A stretch of 64,000 bases of DNA from Pseudoalteromonas sp. H71 (GTDB lineage: Bacteria; Pseudomonadota; Gammaproteobacteria; Enterobacterales; Alteromonadaceae): positions 2,067 to 66,066 of the forward strand of contig NZ_LODI01000014.1 of assembly GCF_001468485.1 (NCBI RefSeq). The letters are read 5' to 3'. The position numbers and the translations under genes were made by a program. A model generated the notes under the pieces. The model was not told where the DNA came from. It did not search any database and worked only from the letters and a program-made list of their open reading frames with translations. Position 1 is the stretch's first letter. Each line of letters begins with the position of its first letter. Positions 26,695 to 34,738 of this stretch are shown in pieces.

Positions 26695-28326
26695 TTAACT
26701 GTGTTGCTCCATAGAACGATTAATAAAATACAAAGGGATAAATCCAACAATAACAATAAACAAAGCAGATATAGAAGCCAGCTCTAACTGCTCATCACTT
26801 ACATACTGGAAAACATGTGTTGCTAGGCTTTCAAAATTAAATGGCCTTAGGAGTAAAGCTGCGGGCAGCTCTTTCATGCATTCAATAAACACTAATAACG
26901 CAGCGGTCAGTAAGCCTCGTCTTAATAAAGGTAGATGGACTAAGCGCAAGGTTTGGCCTTGGCTTTTACCCATAGACTGGCTTGCCATATCAAGCGATGG
27001 ACTAATACGCACAAAACTCGATTCTATTGCACCGTGAGCAATCGCATAAAACCGAACGACATAAGCAATCACTATAGTAAGCACACTGCCTGTTAGCAGT
27101 AGACCTATGTCTAAATTGTATGACTCTAATGCTGCATTAATGCCATTTTCTAACACGGTAAGAGGTAATAACACAGCAATGGCAAGCACAGTACCAGGTA
27201 GCGCATAACCTGTACTCGCTAGTCGCCCAGGAATAAGTGGGTACGAGTGTGATGCTATGCGTTGATAAAAAACAACAAATACACCCAATGCAATTGTTAT
27301 TAGACTTACAACACCTGCCACTTTTAGGCTTTGCCATGCATAATTGAAAAACTCAGCATTCCACGCTTTTTCAAAATAGGTAATCGCGTAATTAAGTAGT
27401 ACCGCAATGGGGATCACAAAAGACACAAGTAAAACCACACTACAAAATGCAGTCGCTAACCAAGCCGACTTACCCTTTAAAATATAAAGTGCCTCGCTAT
27501 TTACACCCGATTGACGCTCAAACACGGCTTGATTACGACGACTAAAGCGCTCTGCCATAAGCGCTAAAAATAGCAATAACAACATAACACCTGATATTTT
27601 TGCAGCGGCAGTCAATGAGTAATACCCAAACCATGTGTCGTAAACCGCCGTTGTTAGCGTGCTAACAGCGAAATAACTAACGGTTGCAAAGTCAGCCATT
27701 GTTTCCATACTGATCAGCGCAAGGGCCGCAACAATAGAGCCTCGAGACAATACAAGGCTCACTTTAAAAAAACTTTTGGTAGGAGAAAGTCCCATTAATT
27801 GGCTTGCCTGTACCAATTTAAAAGACTGCTCTCTCAAAGCTGTTTTAAAAATTAAAAATAAATAGGGGTAAAGTACCAAAGCAATCATGACTATTGCACC
27901 AGGCAAAGTGCGAATATCAAAAAACCAGTAATCACTGGGTGACTGCCAGCCAAACCACTCCCTTAGAGTAATTTGCACGGGCCCAGCATAATCTAGTAAA
28001 TCGGTATACACGTAGGCAATAATGTAAGTAGGCATGGCAAGAGGCAGCATGAGCGCCCATTCAAAGTGTTTTTTACCTGGGAAGTTACAGTAAGCGGTTA
28101 GCCAACCAAGTGGCAAAGCGATAACACTACTGAGTACACACACCCCTAAAATAAGTAGTACAGTATTAGCAATGTAATCCCAAAGCACCGTATCCCAAAG
28201 GTGAGTAAAAACCTCGGAGTTGCCTTGTAGCGATTCAAATAAGAGGAAGAACAACGGGGCCGACAAAACCAAGCCTGTCGACCACGCGAATAGCTGCCAT
28301 TTAGACAGCTTAAATTTATAAGTCAT
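26695..28326 (-). CDS. fbpB: Ferric iron ABC transporter, fused permease FbpB-like
   Basis: The 543-residue inner-membrane protein contains about twelve hydrophobic segments arranged as two homologous permease halves, each with a cytoplasmic EAA-like loop (ASQLMGLSPTKSFFKVSL and ASQSMGKSQGQTLRLVHL). This fused arrangement is the FbpB/SfuB type used for free ferric ion. It overlaps the binding-protein gene by one base and abuts the ATPase gene, indicating one operon. Confidence 0.9.
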   Translation of the reverse strand: MTYKFKLSKWQLFAWSTGLVLSAPLFFLLFESLQGNSEVFTHLWDTVLWDYIANTVLLILGVCVLSSVIALPLGWLTAYCNFPGKKHFEWALMLPLAMPTYIIAYVYTDLLDYAGPVQITLREWFGWQSPSDYWFFDIRTLPGAIVMIALVLYPYLFLIFKTALREQSFKLVQASQLMGLSPTKSFFKVSLVLSRGSIVAALALISMETMADFATVSYFAVSTLTTAVYDTWFGYYSLTAAAKISGVMLLLLFLALMAERFSRRNQAVFERQSGVNSEALYILKGKSAWLATAFCSVVLLVSFVIPIAVLLNYAITYFEKAWNAEFFNYAWQSLKVAGVVSLITIALGVFVVFYQRIASHSYPLIPGRLASTGYALPGTVLAIAVLLPLTVLENGINAALESYNLDIGLLLTGSVLTIVIAYVVRFYAIAHGAIESSFVRISPSLDMASQSMGKSQGQTLRLVHLPLLRRGLLTAALLVFIECMKELPAALLLRPFNFESLATHVFQYVSDEQLELASISALFIVIVGFIPLYFINRSMEQHS

Positions 28327-29330
28327 TAAAGATCGAACTTCACCTCATCAATTAACTTAAGCGCTAACGGACGATATTTACTGATCTCATCAAGTGGCAA
28401 GCTATCTTCTTTAAAGCTGCCCCAAGATGCAACCAAACTGGATAATTGAACACCAGGCTTAACTGGGTATTCCATATTAAGCGATGCATACATATTTTGC
28501 GCTTTATTGTCGGTCATATACTCTATGAGTTTCAAGGCATTTTCAGGGTTTTTAGCATATTTAGTAATAACAGCCCCCGATACATTGATATGTGAACCAC
28601 GATCAATTTGATTAGGGAAATTAATGTGCACTGCCTCTGCCCATGTTTTTTGTTCTTCGTCTTGCAACATTTTACCTAAATAGTAACTATTGCCTAACGC
28701 AAGATTACATAGCCCCTCTTTAACGGCTTTAACTTGAGCACGGTCATTGCCTTGTGGTTTACGTGCTAAATTAGCCTTAACGCCTTCAAGCCATGTTTTA
28801 GTTTGCGCTTCACCGTGATGCGCAATCATTGAAGCAACCAACCCTAAGTTATACGGATGTTTACCTGAACGAGTGCAAATTTGCCCTTTATATTTTGGAT
28901 CAGCCAGTTCTTCGTAAGTTAGTTTTGGTAATGCGCCCAAACGATCTTTTGATGAATATACATTTCGCACGCGTTTTGTTAACGCGACCCATTGTCCATC
29001 ACCATCACGAAAGGCAGAAGGTACGTTACTATCAACGTGAGTGCTATTAATTGTTTGAGTTAAATTTAAATCTTCCAATTGAATAAGTGCACTAAAATTA
29101 GACGTTAAAACTAAATCGGCTTTACTATGTTTACCTTCACGTTTTACACGCTCAATTAATCCTTTTTTAGCAAACACAACATTTGTTTTAATACCGGTTT
29201 GCTTTGTAAAATCGTCTAAAATAGGTTGTATTAAAAAAGGTTGGCGAAAAGAGTAAATATTAACAACATCATTTGCAAAGGCTGGCGCCGATGCGATAAA
29301 CCCTAAAGCGATAGCGAGTGTTTTCTTCAT
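28326..29330 (-). CDS. fbpA: Ferric iron ABC transporter, periplasmic binding protein FbpA-like
   Basis: This is the iron-binding periplasmic component. The 334-residue product has a signal peptide (MKKTLAIALGFIASAPAFA) and contains the paired tyrosines in GNSYYLGKML that coordinate Fe3+ in FbpA proteins. The start at 29330 is chosen because AGGTGG precedes it; the longer frame to 29390 includes promoter DNA. A Fur-box-like site lies just upstream, so iron repression of the fbpABC-DyP unit is likely. Confidence 0.9.
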   Translation of the reverse strand: MKKTLAIALGFIASAPAFANDVVNIYSFRQPFLIQPILDDFTKQTGIKTNVVFAKKGLIERVKREGKHSKADLVLTSNFSALIQLEDLNLTQTINSTHVDSNVPSAFRDGDGQWVALTKRVRNVYSSKDRLGALPKLTYEELADPKYKGQICTRSGKHPYNLGLVASMIAHHGEAQTKTWLEGVKANLARKPQGNDRAQVKAVKEGLCNLALGNSYYLGKMLQDEEQKTWAEAVHINFPNQIDRGSHINVSGAVITKYAKNPENALKLIEYMTDNKAQNMYASLNMEYPVKPGVQLSSLVASWGSFKEDSLPLDEISKYRPLALKLIDEVKFDL

Positions 29331-29343
29331 TATTCCACCTAAA

Positions 29344-29358
29344 TAGTAATTATTATCA
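29344..29358 (-). promoter_or_regulatory. Fur-box-like operator of fbpABC
   Basis: On the minus strand TGATAATAATTACTA matches the 7-1-7 Fur motif TGATAATNATTATCA at 12 of 14 defined positions. It lies 14-28 bp upstream of the fbpA start codon. Confidence 0.65.
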
Positions 29359-29439
29359 ATAATTCTACCGTGAACAGTTAAAAAGTGCACACCCTAAATA
29401 GCCATAAATACTAAAAAAACGTCCAAAACAGAAATACCT

Positions 29440-29457
29440 TGTAAGAGATATCTCACG
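29440..29457 (+). promoter_or_regulatory. GacA/UvrY-box-like site upstream of the CsrB-type RNA
   Basis: TGTAAGAGATATCTCACG resembles the GacA upstream activating sequence (TGTAAG-N6-CTTACA), with a perfect left arm and 4 of 6 matches in the right arm. It lies about 175 bp upstream of the inferred start of the RNA, the distance usual for csrB and rsmZ promoters. Confidence 0.65.
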
Positions 29458-29603
29458 GGTGTGCCAGCTTATAAGTAAAACGCCGATTAAAAACCTACCA
29501 AAAACAATTTAAACCATTGATAAAGTTAACCTTTATAGCATTTAACAATAATAATACATAAACTGTATCGTGTTTTTGTCCTACTTTAGTTAAGCCATTC
29601 ACC

Positions 29604-29609
29604 TATACT
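29604..29609 (+). promoter_or_regulatory. Putative -10 element of the CsrB-type RNA
   Basis: TATACT at 29604-29609 is a good -10 hexamer, placing the transcript start near 29616. The -35 region is poor, as expected for a promoter needing an activator. The surrounding 29359-29615 shows no ORF. Confidence 0.45.
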
Positions 29610-29615
29610 TAACCC

Positions 29616-30094
29616 ATCAATTAAGCAATGACGCTTAACGAGTAAAAGGACAAGGATTAATTACTCGATAAACCAGTGACTGGTTATAAATGACAACACG
29701 GAGTTAGGACAGGCTCAGGATGAGCATCGCAATGGATTGTTAATAAAAGGACAGCATCAGGAAGATGCATAAAGGAGTGTAACATTGGAACGTTGCTTAA
29801 CAGGATGTTGAAGGAATAAAAAGGACAGGCCTCATTAACAGGCAACACAATGGATTGATAACAACATGGAAGCACTAGGAAGTGCAAATGAAGGATTTGG
29901 TAATAGATTTTACCACAACAGGACGTTTAGGAATAAAGGATACAAGCCCGGATTGGCTTACATTGCATAGAACTAAAAAGTAATATAGCAATAAACATGG
30001 AACAGTAAAAATTGGAGTTGATTAAGTTCAATTGCAGGATGCAAAAAATTAGAAGATTCCGCAAGCGCGCCTAGAAATAGAGCGCGCTTTTCTT
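29616..30094 (+). ncRNA. csrB: CsrB/RsmZ-type small RNA (CsrA-sequestering)
   Basis: CsrB-type RNAs titrate the translational regulator CsrA through repeated GGA motifs in hairpin loops. This roughly 480-nt stretch has no protein-coding pattern but contains 23 GGA trinucleotides on the plus strand. Several sit in loops of short perfect stems: GCTC-AGGAT-GAGC (29713-29725), GCATC-AGGAA-GATGC (29754-29768), GCACT-AGGA-AGTGC (29872-29885), AAGCC-CGGATT-GGCTT (29944-29959) and TTGC-AGGAT-GCAA (30033-30044). It ends with a strong Rho-independent terminator, and a GacA-like box lies upstream. The start is inferred from a -10 element; a 5' hairpin TTAAGC/GCTTAA follows it. The symbol is assigned by structural class. 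Confidence 0.87.
30063..30094 (+). terminator. Terminator of the CsrB-type RNA
   Basis: AAGCGCGC and GCGCGCTT pair with extra CTA/TAG pairs around a GAAA loop, followed by TTCTTT. Confidence 0.9.
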
Positions 30095-30132
30095 TGCCTA
30101 AAATTTAATACTCATAGCCAATGCAATCGGTA

Positions 30133-30825
30133 TTAAATAGACTCCGGTCTGCCTTTATTTCGTTTTCCCATAAGATACGCATCTCGAAACTTTATAAAGT
30201 GATCTTCAAGCTTTTCAGCGGCCTCTATTTCACCAGCGAGTGCTAGCACTAAAATACCTACCTCAGCTGTACCTAACTGATGCGCATGCGGCGCAACACG
30301 TAAACGGTAGTCTGATAACTTATCAGCTGTAATAGACAATACGGGCAAGTTATCTAGATATGGGCTTTTGCGAATCATTTTTTTCGCTTCACGCCATGTG
30401 CCATCCAAAAAGATAAACAGCGGCCTTTTACCAGGCTCAATATTTACTTGTGTAATTGCCCGCCCCGCTTCTACATCTTCAGCAGGAAAAATAACCATTG
30501 GCTGATATTGCTCATCATTAATGAGCGCTATTAGCGCATCATCGGGGTTAGTTCTATCCCATTTAAAAGCATGGTTATCAGGTATAATTTCGGCAATTAA
30601 ACGCCCAGTATTCGAAGGTTTAAAACTTTCGTTATGGTACATCAATAAACACACTGCAGCATTGCATTGCGCTTTCTCTACACCTTCACAAATACAGTAA
30701 TGCTTTGCAATTAAGCATTGCTCACAACGTGCTAACTTAGCGCCACGGGCATTAAATTCGCGACGAGATTCACTAATTTGCTGAGCGCGTAATACCAGTA
30801 CTGAATTATGAGATGAGTGAGTCAC
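30133..30825 (-). CDS. tapT: DTW-domain tRNA-uridine aminocarboxypropyltransferase
   Basis: DTW-domain proteins transfer the 3-amino-3-carboxypropyl group of SAM to uridine in tRNA (acp3U; E. coli TapT/YfiP modifies U47). The 230-residue protein has N-terminal cysteines in CEQCLIAKHYCICEG, the hallmark LDGTWREAKKM, and the C-terminal PHAHQLGTAEVG typical of the domain. It is the only gene between the regulatory RNA and the repeat array, transcribed towards the RNA gene. Confidence 0.85.
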   Translation of the reverse strand: MTHSSHNSVLVLRAQQISESRREFNARGAKLARCEQCLIAKHYCICEGVEKAQCNAAVCLLMYHNESFKPSNTGRLIAEIIPDNHAFKWDRTNPDDALIALINDEQYQPMVIFPAEDVEAGRAITQVNIEPGKRPLFIFLDGTWREAKKMIRKSPYLDNLPVLSITADKLSDYRLRVAPHAHQLGTAEVGILVLALAGEIEAAEKLEDHFIKFRDAYLMGKRNKGRPESI

Positions 30826-30886
30826 AGTGATTAATTACCTATAAATTGTTCGGCGCGTATTGTAGCTAAAAACATGATGAATAGAT

Positions 30887-30942
30887 ATCAGCTATCAGCT
30901 ATCAGCTATCAGCTATCAGCTATCAGCTATCAGCTATCAGCT
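30887..30942. repeat. Tandem heptanucleotide array (ATCAGCT)8
   Basis: Eight exact copies of the 7-mer ATCAGCT run head to tail between tapT and lpdA. Read as protein it gives a meaningless SAISYQL-type repeat, so the small ORF across it is rejected. Perfect copies imply recent slippage. The rest of the 236-bp gap contains only the lpdA terminator. Confidence 0.97.
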
Positions 30943-31009
30943 CAAAATAAAATGGCACTTTATCAAAGCAAGCTTTGCTTATTTTTAAAATTAACAGTTA
31001 TAAAAACAA

Positions 31010-31035
31010 AAAACCCAAGCCGTAGCTTGGGTTTT
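31010..31035 (-). terminator. Terminator of lpdA
   Basis: ACCCAAGC-CGTA-GCTTGGGT with flanking A and T runs, 27 bp after the lpdA stop on the minus strand. Confidence 0.9.
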
Positions 31036-31061
31036 AAAAAAGCGGTGTTAGTTAAAAGAAA

Positions 31062-32489
31062 TTACTTCTTCTTTTTAACTGCTTTTTTATTTGGTAAATC
31101 AGTGATTGAACCTTCAAAAATTTCAGCTGCAAGGCCAATTGACTCGTTCAATGTTGGGTGAGCATGAATAGTAAGCGCTAAATCTTCACCATCTGCCCCC
31201 ATTTCAATACCTAAACCGATTTCGCCAAGCATTTCGCCCGCGTTAATACCAATCATGGCACCACCGATTATACGACCGCTTTCTTTATCAAAAATAAGCT
31301 TAGTAGAACCTTCAGTACGAGAAGATGCAATTGCACGGCCTGATGCAGCCCACGGGAATACCGCAGTTTCAATGCTTAAACCTTGCTCTTTAGCTTCTTT
31401 CTCAGTAACACCTACCCATGCAATTTCTGGGTCAGTGTAGGCAATTGAAGGAATACATTTAGGATCGAAGAAGTGCTTCTGACCAGAGATAACTTCAGCA
31501 GCAACATGACCTTCGTGAACCGCTTTATGCGCAAGCATTGGTTGGCCAACTAAGTCACCAATTGCAAAAATATTGCTTACATTAGTACGCAACTGTTTAT
31601 CAACGTTAATAAAGCCACGCTCATCTACATTTACGCCTGCTTTTTCAGCATCAAGTAAATTACCGTTAGGCGTACGACCTACTGCAACAAGTACTTTGTC
31701 GTAACGTACTGGCTCAGCTGGTGCGTTTTTGCCTTCAAATGTAACGTATAAACCATCATCTTTCGCTTCAACACCCACAACCTTAGTTGAAAGCATAACG
31801 TTAAATTTATCGCTTACGTATTTTTGGTAAATTTTGATGATGTCTTTATCAGCTGCAGGAACTAATTGATCAGCAAATTCTACAACATCAATAGCAGAAC
31901 CTAACGCGCGGTAAACAGTACCCATTTCAAGACCGATAATACCACCACCTAAAACAAGTAGTTTTTCAGGTATATCTTTAAGCTCTAATGCGCCCGTTGA
32001 GTCAATTACACGATCATCTTCTGGGATGAAAGGTAAGTTAACTGGTTTTGAACCTGCGGCAATTATCGCGTTGTCGAATGTAATAGTTGTTGTGCCGTCA
32101 GCACCTTCAACAGCTAACGTGTTGCTACCCGTAAATTTACCATAACCTGGTACAACTTTAACTTTACGCATTTTAGCCATGCCGTCTAAGCCACCCGTAA
32201 GCTGACCAACAACAGACTCTTTCCAAGAGCGGATTTTGTCTAAGTCAATTTGTGGTGCGCCAAAAGTAACACCATGAGATGACATTTCAGCTGCGTCATC
32301 AATTACTTTAGCTACGTGTAAAAGTGCTTTTGAAGGAATACAACCAACATTAAGACAAACACCGCCTAATGTTTCACGTGATTCTACTAGTGTAACTTCT
32401 AAGCCCAAGTCAGCAGCACGGAAAGCTGCAGAGTAACCACCCGGGCCACCGCCTAGTACAACAACTTGAGTTTTTAATTCGTTGCTCAT
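31062..32489 (-). CDS. lpdA: Dihydrolipoyl dehydrogenase (E3)
   Basis: E3 reoxidises dihydrolipoamide for the pyruvate and 2-oxoglutarate dehydrogenase complexes, passing electrons to NAD+. The 475-residue protein has the FAD motif VLGGGPGGYSAAFRAADLG, the redox disulfide in GGVCLNVGCIPSK, the NAD motif VLGGGIIGLEMG and the interface motif HAHPTLNES with the catalytic His. The Lys-rich C-terminal tail is a minor extension. It is separated from aceF by 334 bp with a terminator, so it has its own promoter, fitting its use by several complexes. Confidence 0.97.
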   Translation of the reverse strand: MSNELKTQVVVLGGGPGGYSAAFRAADLGLEVTLVESRETLGGVCLNVGCIPSKALLHVAKVIDDAAEMSSHGVTFGAPQIDLDKIRSWKESVVGQLTGGLDGMAKMRKVKVVPGYGKFTGSNTLAVEGADGTTTITFDNAIIAAGSKPVNLPFIPEDDRVIDSTGALELKDIPEKLLVLGGGIIGLEMGTVYRALGSAIDVVEFADQLVPAADKDIIKIYQKYVSDKFNVMLSTKVVGVEAKDDGLYVTFEGKNAPAEPVRYDKVLVAVGRTPNGNLLDAEKAGVNVDERGFINVDKQLRTNVSNIFAIGDLVGQPMLAHKAVHEGHVAAEVISGQKHFFDPKCIPSIAYTDPEIAWVGVTEKEAKEQGLSIETAVFPWAASGRAIASSRTEGSTKLIFDKESGRIIGGAMIGINAGEMLGEIGLGIEMGADGEDLALTIHAHPTLNESIGLAAEIFEGSITDLPNKKAVKKKK

Positions 32490-32823
32490 GCTATTACCTT
32501 AATTGTTTGAACGGGACACTGCCCTAAAATTTAACTGCCATGTTTCTGCATGGGCAGAAAATCAGAGCAATTCACAAATAGTGCAAAGATTGTATCATTG
32601 CATATAGTAAAAATCCCAGCTAAAAACAACTGGCTGGGATTTGATTTTGTTTTTCTTACAAACATCAATTGAATTAAATTAGCGAGCAATTATCGCGACA
32701 GGAAAATAGCGCTATAACAAGGTAGAAATTACGCTGTATAGTTTTTCCTATATGAGTAATTTCTGACGCCGTTAACGTGCTATTTAATTCGCTAGAATGA
32801 TCGCCTTTTTAATAAAATTGGTG
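32490..32823 (-). promoter_or_regulatory. aceF-lpdA intergenic region (lpdA promoter)
   Basis: This 334-bp gap holds the aceEF terminator at 32608-32645 and, downstream of it, AT-rich DNA that must contain the lpdA promoter. No small ORF is convincing. Confidence 0.5.
32608..32645 (-). terminator. Terminator of pdhR-aceE-aceF
   Basis: AAATCCCAGC and GCTGGGATTT form a 10-bp stem with a 12-base loop downstream of aceF. Confidence 0.7.
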
Positions 32824-34728
32824 TTACATCACTAATTGACGTATATCGCTCATGTAGCTTGCAAGTGTTGCTGTACAACGTGCTGCTAGTGCGCCATCAA
32901 TCACTCGGTGATCGTACGACATAGATAACGGAACCATTAACTTAGGCTCAAACTCTTTACCGTTCCACTTAGGCTTAATCTCAGATTTAGATACACCTAA
33001 AATAGCTACCTCTGGTGCGTTAACAATCGGCGTAAATGCCGTACCGCCAATTCCACCAAGGCTTGAAATAGTAAAACAGCCGCCTTGCATGTCTGATGCA
33101 GTTAGCTTGCCTTCACGCGCTTTTTTAGACACGTCCATTAGCTCGCGAGATAACTCAATAATGCCTTTTTTGTCCACGTCTTTAAACACAGGAACAACTA
33201 AGCCATTAGGCGTATCTACTGCCACACCTATATTAATATATTTTTTAAGTATCAAGCTTTCGCCATCTTCAGATAGCGACGAGTTAAACGTTGGGAACTC
33301 TGCAAGTACTTTAGCTGCGGCTTTCATCACAAACACAAGTGGTGTAATTTTAACGCCCAGCTTCTTCTTCTCGCTTAACACGTTCTGCTCTTTACGGAAC
33401 GCTTCAAGACTTGTGATATCCGCTTCGTCAAACTGTGTTACATGTGGGATTTGTACCCAGTTACGGTGTAAGTTTTTACCCGATAACTTTTGAATGCGAG
33501 ATAATTTTTTCTCTTCAATTTCGCCAAACTTAGCAAAATCTACTTTAGGCCAAGGAATTAAGCCCAGCTCACTACCACCGGCGTTACCTGCTGATGCTGA
33601 AACCTGACCAGACTCAACTTGCTTAACTAAGTTTTTAACATAGTTTTGCACGTCTTCTTTAACCACACGGTTTTTACGACCCGTGCCTTTTACATTAGCT
33701 AAGTTAATACCAAACTCACGCGCTAAACGACGAACAACTGGCGATGCATGTGCATACGCGCTGTTGTTTTCAAAGCTTTCATTGTTAGCTTTAGCAACAG
33801 GTGCAGCTTGTGCTGGTGCCGACTCGGGTTTTGCAGGTGCAGCCGCTGGTTTTTGCTCAGCAGGCGCAGACGCTTTTGCTGGTGCACTGCCGGCCACTTC
33901 AAAAACAAAAATAAGTGAGCCTGTTTTAACTTTATCGCCAGTAGCTACTTTAATTTCTTTTACAGTACCTGCAAATGGTGCAGGTACTTCCATAGCCGCT
34001 TTGTCGCCTTCAACGTTTAAGATAGATTGCTCTTCTTCTACGCTATCGCCAACAGCAACCATGATTTCGGTTACTTCAACTTCGTCGTCGCCAATATCTG
34101 GTACGTTTACATCTTTTGTACTTGTTGCAGAACTTTCAGCTTGCGCTGCTGGTGCAGACTCTTGCTTAGGTTCATCTGATGCAGGAGCGCTTGAACCAGC
34201 AACTTCAAAAACAAATACTAAAGAACCCGTTTTAACTGTATCGCCAGTAGCTACTTTAATTTCTTTTACAGTACCTGCAAACGGTGCAGGCACTTCCATA
34301 GCCGCTTTGTCACCTTCAACGTTTAAGATAGATTGCTCTTCTTCTACACTGTCGCCAACAGCAACCATGATTTCGGTTACTTCAACTTCATCATCACCAA
34401 TATCTGGTACGGTTACTTCTTTAGTTGAAGAACCTGAAGCTTGAGCTGGTGCTGTTGATTCAGCAGGTGCTTCTGGTGCTGCATCAGCACCAGCGCTTTC
34501 GCCTTCAAATATAAACACTAAAGAGCCCGTTGTTACCGTGTCGCCAACATTTACTTTAATTTCTTTTACAGTACCCGCTTGCGCAGCAGGCACTTCCATT
34601 GAAGCTTTATCGCCTTCAACAGTCAGTAAAGATTGGTCAACATCTACTTTGTCACCAACGCTTACTAAGATTTCGGTTACTTCTACGTCATCGCCACCGA
34701 TATCTGGAACATTAATTTCAATACTCAT
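32824..34728 (-). CDS. aceF: Pyruvate dehydrogenase E2, dihydrolipoyl acetyltransferase
   Basis: E2 forms the core of the pyruvate dehydrogenase complex and transfers acetyl groups to CoA. The 634-residue protein has three N-terminal lipoyl domains (about 1-76, 102-176 and 205-278), each with the lipoylated Lys in VEGDKA(S/A)MEVPA, joined by Ala/Pro-rich linkers. A peripheral-subunit-binding domain follows (about 330-372, [16 protein letters not shown]), then the catalytic domain ending with the active-site motif [10 protein letters not shown]. Domains 2 and 3 are almost identical, implying recent duplication or gene conversion. It starts 10 bp after aceE. Confidence 0.97.
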   Translation of the reverse strand: MSIEINVPDIGGDDVEVTEILVSVGDKVDVDQSLLTVEGDKASMEVPAAQAGTVKEIKVNVGDTVTTGSLVFIFEGESAGADAAPEAPAESTAPAQASGSSTKEVTVPDIGDDEVEVTEIMVAVGDSVEEEQSILNVEGDKAAMEVPAPFAGTVKEIKVATGDTVKTGSLVFVFEVAGSSAPASDEPKQESAPAAQAESSATSTKDVNVPDIGDDEVEVTEIMVAVGDSVEEEQSILNVEGDKAAMEVPAPFAGTVKEIKVATGDKVKTGSLIFVFEVAGSAPAKASAPAEQKPAAAPAKPESAPAQAAPVAKANNESFENNSAYAHASPVVRRLAREFGINLANVKGTGRKNRVVKEDVQNYVKNLVKQVESGQVSASAGNAGGSELGLIPWPKVDFAKFGEIEEKKLSRIQKLSGKNLHRNWVQIPHVTQFDEADITSLEAFRKEQNVLSEKKKLGVKITPLVFVMKAAAKVLAEFPTFNSSLSEDGESLILKKYINIGVAVDTPNGLVVPVFKDVDKKGIIELSRELMDVSKKAREGKLTASDMQGGCFTISSLGGIGGTAFTPIVNAPEVAILGVSKSEIKPKWNGKEFEPKLMVPLSMSYDHRVIDGALAARCTATLASYMSDIRQLVM

Positions 34729-34738
34729 TGCAAACCTC

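Noticed and set aside
29684-29887. 67-aa minus-strand ORF between fbpA and tapT
   Set aside because: It lies opposite the GGA-rich RNA, has Cys/His/Leu-rich random composition and no ribosome-binding site; the RNA explains the sequence better.
30887-30942. Possible CRISPR array
   Set aside because: The repeats are 7 bp and contiguous, with no spacers and no cas genes nearby.
30874-31161. 95-aa plus-strand ORF over the heptanucleotide repeat
   Set aside because: Its N-terminus is only the translated ATCAGCT array and it runs into the lpdA terminator and gene.
33683-34444. 253-aa plus-strand ORF antisense to aceF
   Set aside because: It is the antisense shadow of the repeated lipoyl domains; its repeats mirror them and it has no ribosome-binding site or family resemblance.
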